This document shows positions 1-7,030 of a DNA stretch of 7,860 nucleotides, in pieces (positions within the stretch are counted from its first letter, which is position 1; each line of letters begins with the position of its first letter). Position numbers and translations under genes: made by a program. Source of the stretch: Chloracidobacterium sp. UBA6041 (GTDB taxonomy: Bacteria > Acidobacteriota > Blastocatellia > Pyrinomonadales > Pyrinomonadaceae); NCBI GenBank assembly GCA_002427845.1, contig DIYZ01000289.1, forward strand, positions 1-7,860, given 5' to 3'. Below the pieces are notes generated by a model, which worked only from the letters and a program-made list of their open reading frames with translations, searched no databases and had not been told where the DNA came from.

Positions 1-264
1 CGGCGCCGGTTCGCGCGTGACCAGGCGAAAGGATCGGACTTCCTGAGGCACGCCATCTTCAGAGACTTCAAAATCGGCGGCGGTAAGATCTTTTACCGCA
101 TGTCCTTTCTTGTCTTTTACGACGGCGTCCAGCACAACTTCGTTAGTGCCGACGACAACTTTCTCGATATCCTGTCCCTTGTCCGCAGGTGTTTGGCAAA
201 GAGCTTTGTCGAGCGAAACAATAGTTAGAGACAAAACCAAAATTAGGACGGTGCAAGTTCTCAT
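1..264 (-). CDS. VWFA-related secreted protein, N-terminal part (runs off left edge)
   Basis: Translating the reverse strand from the ATG at 264-262 gives 88 uninterrupted codons to the window edge. Residues 1-23 form a signal peptide: a short basic start, then a Leu/Val/Ile-rich core, with cleavage likely near Ala21-Cys23. Residues 42-81 read NEVVLDAVVKDKKG, then VKDLTAADFEVSEDG, then PQEVRSF. This is the typical opening of the acidobacterial 'VWFA-related' family, an Ig-like stretch placed before a von Willebrand factor A domain. The VWA domain with its MIDAS metal site would lie beyond the edge and is not seen. A GGAGGT ribosome binding site lies 8 nt upstream and fixes the start. The gene follows the CRTAC1-like gene by 73 bp on the same strand with no hairpin between, so co-transcription is likely. 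The exact role is unknown; adhesion or protein binding outside the cytoplasm is typical of VWA proteins. Confidence 0.85.
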   Translation of the reverse strand, partial: MRTCTVLILVLSLTIVSLDKALCQTPADKGQDIEKVVVGTNEVVLDAVVKDKKGHAVKDLTAADFEVSEDGVPQEVRSFRLVTREPAP

Positions 265-272
265 GATGAATT

Positions 273-278
273 ACCTCC
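273..278 (-). promoter_or_regulatory. Ribosome binding site of the VWFA-related gene
   Basis: Read on the reverse strand this is GGAGGT, a near-perfect Shine-Dalgarno sequence, 8 nt before the ATG at 264. It decides the start codon of the partial gene at the left edge. Confidence 0.75.
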
Positions 279-337
279 AATACTGCTTCAACCCTCTGGA
301 ACGCTCAATAACAATAATCCAGTTTAAGTCGTTCGCC

Positions 338-2026
338 CTAACGTCGTGTTGGTGAACTCATGTCTTCCCTGATAGTGACGTAGCGATCGATTGCGACATC
401 TTTCGAGGTCGTGACTTGGCCACTCGGCCAGTGGACGGTGAGCGCATCAATCTTCTCGTTGTTGCCTATGCCAAAGAGCAGGCGTTGGTCGGATGCCGAG
501 CAGTAGCTGGTCCCGCCGAGCAGTTCTTTGGAGCGTTGCCTGCCTCCCGCGCTGATTGTCACCTTCGCTCCAATGCCGTCACGATTGCTTTTCGTGCCGA
601 CGAGCTTGACCCCCAGCCAATGGTTCTTGTTTCCCCCGTCGTTACGGAGCAAGACCGGCGGTTCCCCAGCGTTGAGCAACAGCAAGTCAGAATCACCGTC
701 GTTATCAATATCACCGACTGCCAGGCCACGCCCGAGGTAGGATTTCTTCAATGGCGCTCCGTGCAGCGCGGCGACTTCGCGAAATCCTTTGCCGATATTC
801 TCAAACAGGAACGGTGGCTCGGCATAGGTGGTTTCAGGAAACACTTTGTTGATTGGTTCAAAGGGATGCCCGTTGAGAACGAACAGATCAACCAGACCGT
901 CGTTGTTGTAATCGAAGAAGCGAGTGCCAAACCCACTCATTACATAGCTGATCCTCCCCAGCCCTAATTCGTTGGTCGTTTCATCGAAGGTGCCGTCGCC
1001 ATTATTGTGCCAAAAGGCATTTGTCTGCTGCGAAAAGTTGGTGACAAAAATATCCTGGTAACCATCGCCGTCAAGATCTTCGGCGTCGACGCCCATGCCT
1101 CCCCGAACGCTACCATTTGGATCTAGAGCACAGTCTGCTTCCAGGGCGACTTCAGGAAAAGTCCCGTCACCGTTGTTGCGAAAGAGAAAGTTTGGGACGC
1201 CATCGTTGGCTTGAAAGATGTCCATCTTTCCATCGCTGTTGTAATCAAAGGCAATTACGCCCAGACCTTTGCCGATATGTTCAGCGATTCCTGCTTTCTC
1301 GCTGACGTCGGTGAACGTGCCGTCACGATTGTTGTGATAGAGCACGCTCGCAGAGCCTTTAAACCTTGCCAGGTAACAATAAGGCCGGCGTTCAAAAAAA
1401 TCGCAAGCCACTTTACCGTCCGGATCGAAACTCAAATAATTGCAGACGAAAAGATCGAGATACCCGTCATTGTCATAATCAAAAAAAGCGGCGCTGGTGC
1501 CCCATTGCTTATTGTCCACCCCGGCGCGAGCAGTTACATCAGTAAACGATCCCTTGCCAGTGTTTAGATACAGTTTGCTTGCGCCATAACCCGTGATGTA
1601 AATGTCTGGCCAGCCATCATTGTTGTAGTCCCCAACGGCGAGGCCCATCCCTAACATGCTACTGCTGATGCCGGCGCTCTCTGTCACGTCAGTGAAGGTC
1701 CCATCGCCATTATTGCGATAAAGGACGTCCTTGAGTCTGCTCTGTCGATCGGTTTGCGGCGTTTGCGAATAGCAAACAAGATAAATATCGAGGAACCCAT
1801 CCCCGTTGTAGTCAATGAAACCTCCTCCTCCGCCCATCGTCTCGATGAGATACCTTGTGCCAGGAGCCAGTGTTCTGAACCCCCACTTGATACCCGCCGA
1901 GCTGGTAATATCAACAAACTCTATCGGCCTTGAGTCCTTTTTGGCGGTCTGTCTCGGATCTTCTTTTGCAAACGGACAGGTCACACAGATCGTCAAGATG
2001 AGCCAGGCGATAAGAATGGTCTTCAT
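338..2026 (-). CDS. CRTAC1-like exported FG-GAP/VCBS repeat protein with C-terminal ASPIC/UnbV domain
   Basis: The product is 562 aa from the ATG at 2026. That start is chosen because the hydrophobic signal sequence (MKTILIAWLILTICVTC) begins there. Seven FG-GAP/VCBS calcium-loop motifs of the D-x-[DN]-x-DG-x-x-D type follow: DYNGDGFLD (about residue 72), DYNNDGWPD (133), DYDNDGYLD (183), DYNSDGKMD (261), DLDGDGYQD (317), DYNNDGLVD (372) and DIDNDGDSD (439). Most alternate with a 'NNGDGTFTDVT' strand, as in integrin-alpha-like beta-propellers. Residues about 469-552 are an ASPIC/UnbV domain (NHWLGVKLVG, then SNRDGIGAKV, then HWPSGQ). A cysteine pair (Cys208 and Cys217, in ACDFFERRPYC) resembles a pair commonly seen in bacterial CRTAC1 proteins. 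The protein is probably exported and calcium-stabilised; its ligand is unknown. No good Shine-Dalgarno precedes this ATG. The frame stays open to a GTG at 2140 that has GAGGAG upstream, so a 600-aa form is possible but would bury the signal peptide. It is likely transcribed together with the VWFA gene downstream. Confidence 0.92.
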   Translation of the reverse strand: MKTILIAWLILTICVTCPFAKEDPRQTAKKDSRPIEFVDITSSAGIKWGFRTLAPGTRYLIETMGGGGGFIDYNGDGFLDIYLVCYSQTPQTDRQSRLKDVLYRNNGDGTFTDVTESAGISSSMLGMGLAVGDYNNDGWPDIYITGYGASKLYLNTGKGSFTDVTARAGVDNKQWGTSAAFFDYDNDGYLDLFVCNYLSFDPDGKVACDFFERRPYCYLARFKGSASVLYHNNRDGTFTDVSEKAGIAEHIGKGLGVIAFDYNSDGKMDIFQANDGVPNFLFRNNGDGTFPEVALEADCALDPNGSVRGGMGVDAEDLDGDGYQDIFVTNFSQQTNAFWHNNGDGTFDETTNELGLGRISYVMSGFGTRFFDYNNDGLVDLFVLNGHPFEPINKVFPETTYAEPPFLFENIGKGFREVAALHGAPLKKSYLGRGLAVGDIDNDGDSDLLLLNAGEPPVLLRNDGGNKNHWLGVKLVGTKSNRDGIGAKVTISAGGRQRSKELLGGTSYCSASDQRLLFGIGNNEKIDALTVHWPSGQVTTSKDVAIDRYVTIREDMSSPTRR

Positions 2027-2564
2027 AGGAACATTCAAGTTGATCACTAACCGGGATCCGGAAACATTTGCTTTCAGAGGAAAAAGCCCTTTAGAGCAAT
2101 TCCAGGAGGATTCGTCTAGCCCGCAACAATGGATTCTCACTCAACTCCTCGCTCCAACGACTTCCGTCATCGGAAAATTCTTTGAGTAGTACCACATTAG
2201 TCAAGCGGAGCATGCTGGTTCAACTAGATAATCGACTGCTGTTCTTGCGCTCCGGGAAGCCGACGCAACATTTGCCCTTAACTGACTTGCAACCGAGTCT
2301 TAATCTCAAGCCTTCGAGTTTTGACCGTCCTTGAACAAAGTCAAGACTTCCTGTCCCTTAATTGGAATGTAAGGGGAAAGGTAACCTCTGGTCGCCGACA
2401 AGTGGAAATGGTAAATGACAGGCGCTAAGCATTCCAAACTAAGTTGACTGACACCCCGATACAACCTCATTCAGGTAGGAGCCCACTTCAGAGAATGCAG
2501 TGCGAGCCGCGGAAAAGTTTGCATCGTACCGCGGGCCAAACCGTTGGAGGCGAACAAGATTATG
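2027..2564. other. Intergenic stretch upstream of the CRTAC1-like gene, no convincing gene
   Basis: This stretch must carry the promoter of the minus-strand CRTAC1-like gene. The best candidate is TTGACT at 2204-2199 on the reverse strand, but no convincing -10 lies at the right distance, so I do not call it. Two small imperfect hairpins are visible: GTC(C)TTGA/TCAAGAC at 2327-2347, and CCCTTA/TAAGGG with a 9-nt loop at 2355-2375. Neither has a T-tract. A short reverse-strand open frame (2439-2648, TTG start, 69 codons) overlaps the right part. I recognise no family in it, it has no ribosome binding site I can defend, and it may be a gene relic. Confidence 0.5.
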
Positions 2565-2593
2565 TTGACTGGTAACTGCACCTGTATTATTTA
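2565..2593 (+). promoter_or_regulatory. Possible sigma70-type promoter ahead of the ROK relic
   Basis: TTGACT at 2565-2570 (5 of 6 to the -35 consensus) is followed after 17 nt by TATTTA at 2588-2593, in an AT-rich patch (TATTATTTAAT). The site lies about 60 nt before the repressor relic and on its strand, which suits the original promoter of that gene. The -10 match is weak, so this is a pattern-based guess. Confidence 0.3.
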
Positions 2594-2656
2594 ATGCTGC
2601 ATCGTGATAAGCTTTTTTCGAGTTCTCTAGTACGAAGAATTGGCTCAAGTAGTTAG

Positions 2657-2833
2657 ATCAAGCTTAAACGTTTAACCAATCCTTTGCGTCGAATAGACCT
2701 GAAAACAGCTAGTGTTGCGCGCTCCGACACGATTCGCGATATCAATCGTCAAATTGTGCTCAACTATATTCGTGAGAGGTCGCCTATCTCGCGCGCGGAG
2801 ATCTCGTCTGAAACCGGCGAAAAAATTTCTTGA
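2657..2833 (+). pseudogene. Decayed N-terminal fragment of a ROK-type (NagC/XylR-like) transcriptional repressor
   Basis: This plus-strand frame gives 58 residues before a TGA. It begins IKLKRLTNPLRRIDLKTASV and continues TIRDINRQIVLNYIRERSP, then ISRAEISSETG. The segment 'RDINRxxVLNYIRExxPISRAEIS..TG' is the classic start of the winged-helix DNA-binding domain of ROK-family repressors. In intact proteins the next residues form the recognition helix (about LxxxTVS), followed by some 300 residues of sugar-kinase-like domain. Here the frame turns into EKIS and stops just before the recognition helix, and I find no continuation in the other two frames downstream. The expected ATG is ATC, directly after an in-frame TAG at 2654. 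With neither a normal start nor the recognition helix, it is very probably non-functional. An intact ancestor may have regulated the neighbouring receptor gene; that is inference. The assignment rests on motif recall, not a search. Confidence 0.7.
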
Positions 2834-2971
2834 CAAAGGGATTGCCGTCATGGTACTTAGGCTTTTGTTAGGTCTTGCAACAAAGATTTTTCTTCGCTAG
2901 GCAACAAAAAGATTGGTTCTGATTCCAGCGTCACAGTTGCGGAGCTGATGAGCGCCGCAAGATTGGAGCTC

Positions 2972-2991
2972 TCTTAATCGCGTGATTAAGA
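2972..2991. promoter_or_regulatory. Perfect 8-bp inverted repeat, candidate operator
   Basis: The arms TCTTAATC (2972-2979) and GATTAAGA (2984-2991) are exact reverse complements around the 4-nt centre GCGT. The 20-bp AT-rich palindrome has the size of a site for a dimeric repressor, and it lies about 160 bp before the receptor start. No T-tract follows, so it is not a terminator. Which protein would bind is unknown. Confidence 0.45.
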
Positions 2992-3013
2992 TGGGTATCT
3001 GCAAGGCGGTTGG

Positions 3014-3029
3014 CAACTGCTTGCAGTTG
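3014..3029. promoter_or_regulatory. Perfect 7-bp inverted repeat, candidate operator or leader hairpin
   Basis: The arms CAACTGC (3014-3020) and GCAGTTG (3023-3029) are exact reverse complements separated by TT. The 2-nt gap is too tight for a full-length RNA hairpin but suits a DNA-binding dimer. It lies 23 bp from the palindrome at 2972-2991 and differs from it in sequence. Confidence 0.4.
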
Positions 3030-3137
3030 GCTGGAGTATGGTAGATCAACGGGGAACGCCTAGTCGTGATTTCCGTAGTGATCCAAATTCGCAGGCTGAT
3101 CTCAAGTGATCAAAACATCAACCTTTCATAGTGTGTT

Positions 3138-3142
3138 GGAGG
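3138..3142 (+). promoter_or_regulatory. Ribosome binding site that fixes the receptor start at 3149
   Basis: GGAGG at 3138-3142 lies 6 nt before the ATG at 3149. The in-frame GTG at 3131 lies upstream of this motif, and the ATG at 3143 abuts it with no spacer, so 3149 is the start with proper spacing. Confidence 0.75.
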
Positions 3143-3148
3143 ATGCTC

Positions 3149-6100
3149 ATGTCTCTCAAAGGACAACCGAAGCTCTCAGTTGAGATGAACGGCCGCCGGA
3201 GTGTGAAGTCAAGCGAGAGGACAGGGGCATATGTCGTCCCGGCGCTGTTAGGCCTCTTGCTTTTCCTTTGTGTAGCGCCTGGAGCTTTGGCTCAGGGGCT
3301 CAGTGGCTCCACATTACGTGGCGTCGTGAAAGACGCGAGTGGAGGCTTGGTGCCAAATGCGTCAGTGAAACTAATTAGCGTCCGGAGCGGCGGGGAGCGT
3401 CAAGTAAAGACCAACGACGAAGGTGCTTACGTCTTTACCTCGGTTGAGCCAGGGCCGTATACGCTCAGAGTTGAAGCTGCTGGATTCAAGGCGCATCAGC
3501 AAACCGAGTTCACGCTTTCACCCAGCGACACTCGAAATCTGGATGTGGCGCTCGAGGTTGGGGCGCCTACCGAGACTGTAACCGTAACCGCAGACGCGGT
3601 GCCGATCAAGACAGATACAGGCGAGCGGTCGGACACTATCACTGCCAAGCAACTCGACAATCTCTCAATCATTGGGCGTAGCAGTTTGGAGCTTTTACGT
3701 ATTCTGCCTGGTGTGGTGGCCCCCGACCCAAACGATCTTGAGTTCAATAGTTTTGGCGGCGGATCTAACGCCAACGCGAACTACACCGTCAATGGCATTC
3801 GCGGGGTAAATAACAACGTCAGCATTGACGGTTCTCGTGTCATTGACATCGGGTCGAACAACGGGACCATCATCACTGCGAACAACGATATGGTTCAGGA
3901 GGTGACGGTTAAGACGAGCAATTATGCAGCGGAGTACGGTTCGAGCACTGTGCAAGTCTTTGCTACTACGAAAGGTGGCGGCAAGGATTACCACGGCGAG
4001 TTGTACGACTACATTCGCCCAAAGCGGCTCCAGGCAAGTGATCGATCAAACACTATCGCCGGGGCCAAGCAGCCCAACACAAGCTTTAAGTACCCGGGTG
4101 GTAACATCGGTGGTCCGGTTGCGTTTCTTCGTTTCGGAGAGGGCGGCAAGCCTTACTGGAAAGCCAAAGACAATCTGTTCTTCTTTGTGGGTTTCGAGCT
4201 TCAGCGCCAGATTAGGGATCCTGGAACAAAGCTGGGAACGGTTCCCACAGCTGCGGAACGAAACGGGGATTTCAGCAAGTCACTCTCCTCCAGAGCGGGA
4301 AACACCTTCTGCCCTGCAACTACAGCGTGGAACCAGGATTGTGCCACGCCAGTGCCAGGGGGTAATTTCACGCCTTTCAGGAGTCCCCTCGGGGCCGCGC
4401 TGCTGCAACTGTTCCCGCTTCCCAATTTTACCGGTACCGGTGCGAATCTCAGCCGCAACTACGCCTCTTCAGTAATAGCTCCAGAGAATCGCAACGATCT
4501 AAAGATGCGTTTTGACTACAAGGTCAGTAACAGCACTAACGTTTACGTGCGACTTGCTCGTGAGAGTGAGCGTGACGATTCGCCATACGGAATCTGGTGG
4601 GGACCTTCTGCTTATGAACTGCCGAGCCATTTGCTTGGAACTAATCTCGGGCGCTCCGCGGCGGCAAACATTACAAGTGTTCTCAGCCCTACGATGACTA
4701 ACGAGTTAGTCGTTAGCGCCAGCAAGCTTAAGCTCGATTACGATTTTATCGACCCCACGAAGGTTAGTAAGAGTGCTTTGGGTCTCGGGAATCTCCAGCT
4801 TCCCTGGGGTTCCAGATCTACCACGCCTTATGCTCCACTTGCTCTGATTAGTTGGGATGTCAATGCCAATGTGTGGGAGCCGGGTGGGGTTCCGCTGTTC
4901 GCCTTTAACGACAGTGAGTCCCTGTCGGAAACCTTGTCCAAAGTTTCTGGCAACCATACATTAAAGTTTGGTGGACTCATTGAGAAGGCCGGCAAATTCC
5001 AGAATCAGTCGGGCCCCGTCGAAGGTCAGATTGAATACGAAGGCGGCGGTAATAATCACGGCGGCGGCAATGCAGTTTTCACGAGCGGCAACGCCTTTGC
5101 TAATTTGTATAGTGGTGTCATCAATGGCATTGACCAGGCTACTAACATACCGAGTGGTAAATTCAAGTTCTGGAATTACGAAGGTTACGCGCAGGATAGT
5201 TGGAAGTTTCGCTCTAACATAACAGTGGAATTTGGCACGCGCATCTCCAAGTACACCAACAACGCTGAGCAGACTGGGTTGGGCGTAGCTTTTAGCACCA
5301 CGGCTTACAAACGCGGCTTGGGAGCGTTTCTCAATAACGATCCGACCAAGCCCAACGGAATCCTTATTGAGAAAAACGGTACCCTACCGAAGGGCATATA
5401 TGCCAAGAGTCCGCCATTGCTCTTTGCGCCGCGCCTGAACATTGCCTGGGATGTATTCAAAGACGGCAGCACAGTACTTCGCGGCGGTGCTGGTGTCTTT
5501 TACAACCGGGTCCAGGGCAACTACCAGTATGGCGTTCTGACGACCCCGCCAAACCTTTTGAGTTTGCATGCCGACTCATGGGGCAATGGGCAGAGGCCCA
5601 TCACCCTGGACAATCTGGCGCAGTACAACCCGATCACTAATCCTGGGACACTTTCACGTCCGAGTCTTTATACGCAGGATCCTGACCCCAAGAGCAACCG
5701 TATTCCCAGAGTTGTGACAACGAGTCTCTCGGTCGCGAGACGCTTGCCGTTCCAGAATGTGCTTGAGGTTGCATATGTAGGCACCTTCGGCAGGCGCCTG
5801 CCGCAAAGCTACTCCTTCAATTTCGTGTTTCCGCACACGACGGGTACTCTGGGCAATGCAAATTTGGCAGATCCGCAACAACGAGCGGCGCTCGGCCAAA
5901 ACATCAATTTTTTGAATAACGCATTTTTGCCGTTCCCGGATTGGGGCGGGGTGAAGTACAACGAGTACATTGGGGTCTCCAACTATCACTCGATGCAGGT
6001 TACCTTGAACCGCCAGCTGGGCAAGAGTTTGCAATACTTCATGACCTACACCTTCTCGAAGGCGCTGGGTACGGCGGCGGTTAATGAAAGTGATGGCGAC

Positions 6101-6901
6101 GCGTCAGTAGACCCGCTTAACGGGCACGATACTTACGGTATTTTGAGCTATGACCGCACGCATATCTTCAATCTGTCTTATAACTATAACCTGCCCAAGC
6201 TCGCGCGCGGCTCGCTTAATAACGGGTTCCTGCGCGGAGTGTTGGACGGCTGGCAGATGTCTGGGATCACGACCTATCAGAGCGGAAGGCCGGTAAGAAT
6301 TAGGTTTGGTGGCGCTGTTACAAGTGCTTCGGCTCGGTTCGCGTATCTCGGGCACACCGTAACGGCAGGAGGAAACACCGGACAGGCTTTTGGAATTGCC
6401 CCGGTATTGTTGCGCAACCCGGTGACGGGAAATACCAAGCTGGGTAATGCTTACCTTGATATATCGGCAGTAGCAGTTCCGGCGTTTGGAGGCAACGGTC
6501 CAGCCCAGTCTCCGTTTTATATGCGGGCGCCGACGACTAACAATTGGGATGTCACCTTCTTCAAGAACTTCAATATCAGCGAGAGCAAGAAGTTCCAATT
6601 CCGGGCCGGCTTCTTCAATGTCTTCAACGAAGCGTTTGCAAATCCTGATCAAGGTGACATTGGTCCGCTCCTTGGCGGTGCTGTGTTGATTAATACTCTT
6701 AACACTATTAACCCCGCCACCGGAAATTGCTTCTATCTGCCAGCCAATACACCTAATGGCCAGGGCACGGTGGGCGCCAACAATGTATGCGATCCCACGA
6801 AGGGTTACATAATTGACCCGGCCTCAGCGGCCACTTTCGGAAAGGTCATAAATAAGCACGGTCATCGCAGGATGGAATTGGCGTTTAAGTTTTACTTCTA
6901 A
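3149..6901 (+). CDS. Oar-like TonB-dependent outer-membrane receptor with N-terminal carboxypeptidase-regulatory-like domain
   Basis: The product is 1250 aa from the ATG at 3149. A signal peptide with a long basic n-region ends at GALA|QG (cut after residue 48). Residues about 54-138 are a carboxypeptidase-regulatory-like (Ig-fold) domain: LRGVVKDASGGLVPNASVKL, then GAYVFTSVEPGPYTLRVEAAGF. ETVTVTA at 142-148 resembles a TonB box. The plug covers about residues 150-285 and includes the segments RSSLELLRILPGV and EVTVKTSNYAAEYG. The rest is a large beta-barrel ending in MELAFKFYF, with the terminal Phe typical of outer-membrane barrels. This architecture and length match the Oar-like receptors abundant in Acidobacteriota. 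These are thought to take up large or scarce nutrients using TonB-ExbBD energy. The substrate cannot be read here, and no SusD-like partner or enzyme is in view. The mature protein has only four cysteines, in two local pairs (388/398 and 1194/1214). An intrinsic terminator follows the gene. The palindromes upstream hint at a dedicated regulator. Confidence 0.95.
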   Translation: MSLKGQPKLSVEMNGRRSVKSSERTGAYVVPALLGLLLFLCVAPGALAQGLSGSTLRGVVKDASGGLVPNASVKLISVRSGGERQVKTNDEGAYVFTSVEPGPYTLRVEAAGFKAHQQTEFTLSPSDTRNLDVALEVGAPTETVTVTADAVPIKTDTGERSDTITAKQLDNLSIIGRSSLELLRILPGVVAPDPNDLEFNSFGGGSNANANYTVNGIRGVNNNVSIDGSRVIDIGSNNGTIITANNDMVQEVTVKTSNYAAEYGSSTVQVFATTKGGGKDYHGELYDYIRPKRLQASDRSNTIAGAKQPNTSFKYPGGNIGGPVAFLRFGEGGKPYWKAKDNLFFFVGFELQRQIRDPGTKLGTVPTAAERNGDFSKSLSSRAGNTFCPATTAWNQDCATPVPGGNFTPFRSPLGAALLQLFPLPNFTGTGANLSRNYASSVIAPENRNDLKMRFDYKVSNSTNVYVRLARESERDDSPYGIWWGPSAYELPSHLLGTNLGRSAAANITSVLSPTMTNELVVSASKLKLDYDFIDPTKVSKSALGLGNLQLPWGSRSTTPYAPLALISWDVNANVWEPGGVPLFAFNDSESLSETLSKVSGNHTLKFGGLIEKAGKFQNQSGPVEGQIEYEGGGNNHGGGNAVFTSGNAFANLYSGVINGIDQATNIPSGKFKFWNYEGYAQDSWKFRSNITVEFGTRISKYTNNAEQTGLGVAFSTTAYKRGLGAFLNNDPTKPNGILIEKNGTLPKGIYAKSPPLLFAPRLNIAWDVFKDGSTVLRGGAGVFYNRVQGNYQYGVLTTPPNLLSLHADSWGNGQRPITLDNLAQYNPITNPGTLSRPSLYTQDPDPKSNRIPRVVTTSLSVARRLPFQNVLEVAYVGTFGRRLPQSYSFNFVFPHTTGTLGNANLADPQQRAALGQNINFLNNAFLPFPDWGGVKYNEYIGVSNYHSMQVTLNRQLGKSLQYFMTYTFSKALGTAAVNESDGDASVDPLNGHDTYGILSYDRTHIFNLSYNYNLPKLARGSLNNGFLRGVLDGWQMSGITTYQSGRPVRIRFGGAVTSASARFAYLGHTVTAGGNTGQAFGIAPVLLRNPVTGNTKLGNAYLDISAVAVPAFGGNGPAQSPFYMRAPTTNNWDVTFFKNFNISESKKFQFRAGFFNVFNEAFANPDQGDIGPLLGGAVLINTLNTINPATGNCFYLPANTPNGQGTVGANNVCDPTKGYIIDPASAATFGKVINKHGHRRMELAFKFYF

Positions 6902-6925
6902 CGCGCAGCGCACGCTCGCTTAACT

Positions 6926-6973
6926 TTCTGGTGCGACGGGATCTTGCGAGCCCGTCGCACCAGAACCGTTTTT
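6926..6973 (+). terminator. Strong intrinsic terminator after the TonB receptor gene
   Basis: A perfect 15-bp inverted repeat (6926-6940 with 6951-6965, core GGTGCGACGGG) encloses a 10-nt loop and is followed after 3 nt by five T's (6969-6973). It begins 25 bp after the receptor stop codon. It should end the receptor transcript and separate it from the TPR gene, which then needs its own promoter or read-through. Confidence 0.88.
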
Positions 6974-7017
6974 GCTTCATGAGCTGTGGTAACCTCGACA
7001 ATTACTCCTTATCCATA

Positions 7018-7024
7018 GGGGGGT
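7018..7024 (+). promoter_or_regulatory. Ribosome binding site of the TPR gene
   Basis: The purine-rich GGGGGGT lies 6 nt before the ATG at 7031. It is a G-rich variant of the Shine-Dalgarno sequence at correct spacing and supports that start. Confidence 0.5.
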
Positions 7025-7030
7025 AGGCTT

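Larger units (their letters stand above)
2834..3137 (+). other. Non-coding leader region of the TonB receptor gene
   Basis: This stretch of about 300 bases separates the ROK relic from the receptor's ribosome binding site. It contains no plausible gene. It holds the two palindromes listed separately. Two similar short runs, GCAACAAAGATT and GCAACAAAAAGATT (about 2877-2888 and 2901-2914), form an imperfect direct repeat. A receptor promoter must lie here or just upstream, but no -35/-10 pair convinces me. The length leaves room for a long 5' untranslated leader. Confidence 0.45.

Noticed and set aside
110..355. 81-codon plus-strand open frame
   Set aside because: It is antisense to the VWFA-related gene start and its ribosome binding site; the Ser/Thr-rich translation is a shadow.
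416..967. 183-codon plus-strand open frame
   Set aside because: It lies antisense to the FG-GAP gene, whose repeat motifs and domains are unmistakable on the other strand; the translation matches no family pattern.
400..1850. Recurring short similar DNA stretches suggesting a repeat array or CRISPR
   Set aside because: They encode the repeated FG-GAP and 'NNGDGTF' protein motifs; spacing and sequence vary as expected for diverged protein repeats.
2199..2204. Reverse-strand TTGACT as the -35 of the CRTAC1-like gene
   Set aside because: No acceptable -10 hexamer lies 16-18 nt downstream on that strand.
2830..2859. Perfect -35 box TTGACA at 2830-2835 as a receptor promoter
   Set aside because: The sequence at proper spacing (TACTTA at 2854-2859) matches only two of six -10 positions, and the site is about 300 bp from the start codon.
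2712..2900. 62-codon plus-strand frame starting at GTG 2712
   Set aside because: It overlaps the ROK relic in another frame; only the relic's frame shows a recognisable helix-turn-helix pattern.
6104..6652. 182-codon minus-strand open frame
   Set aside because: It lies wholly antisense to the beta-barrel of the receptor; its composition is Arg-rich and shadow-like.
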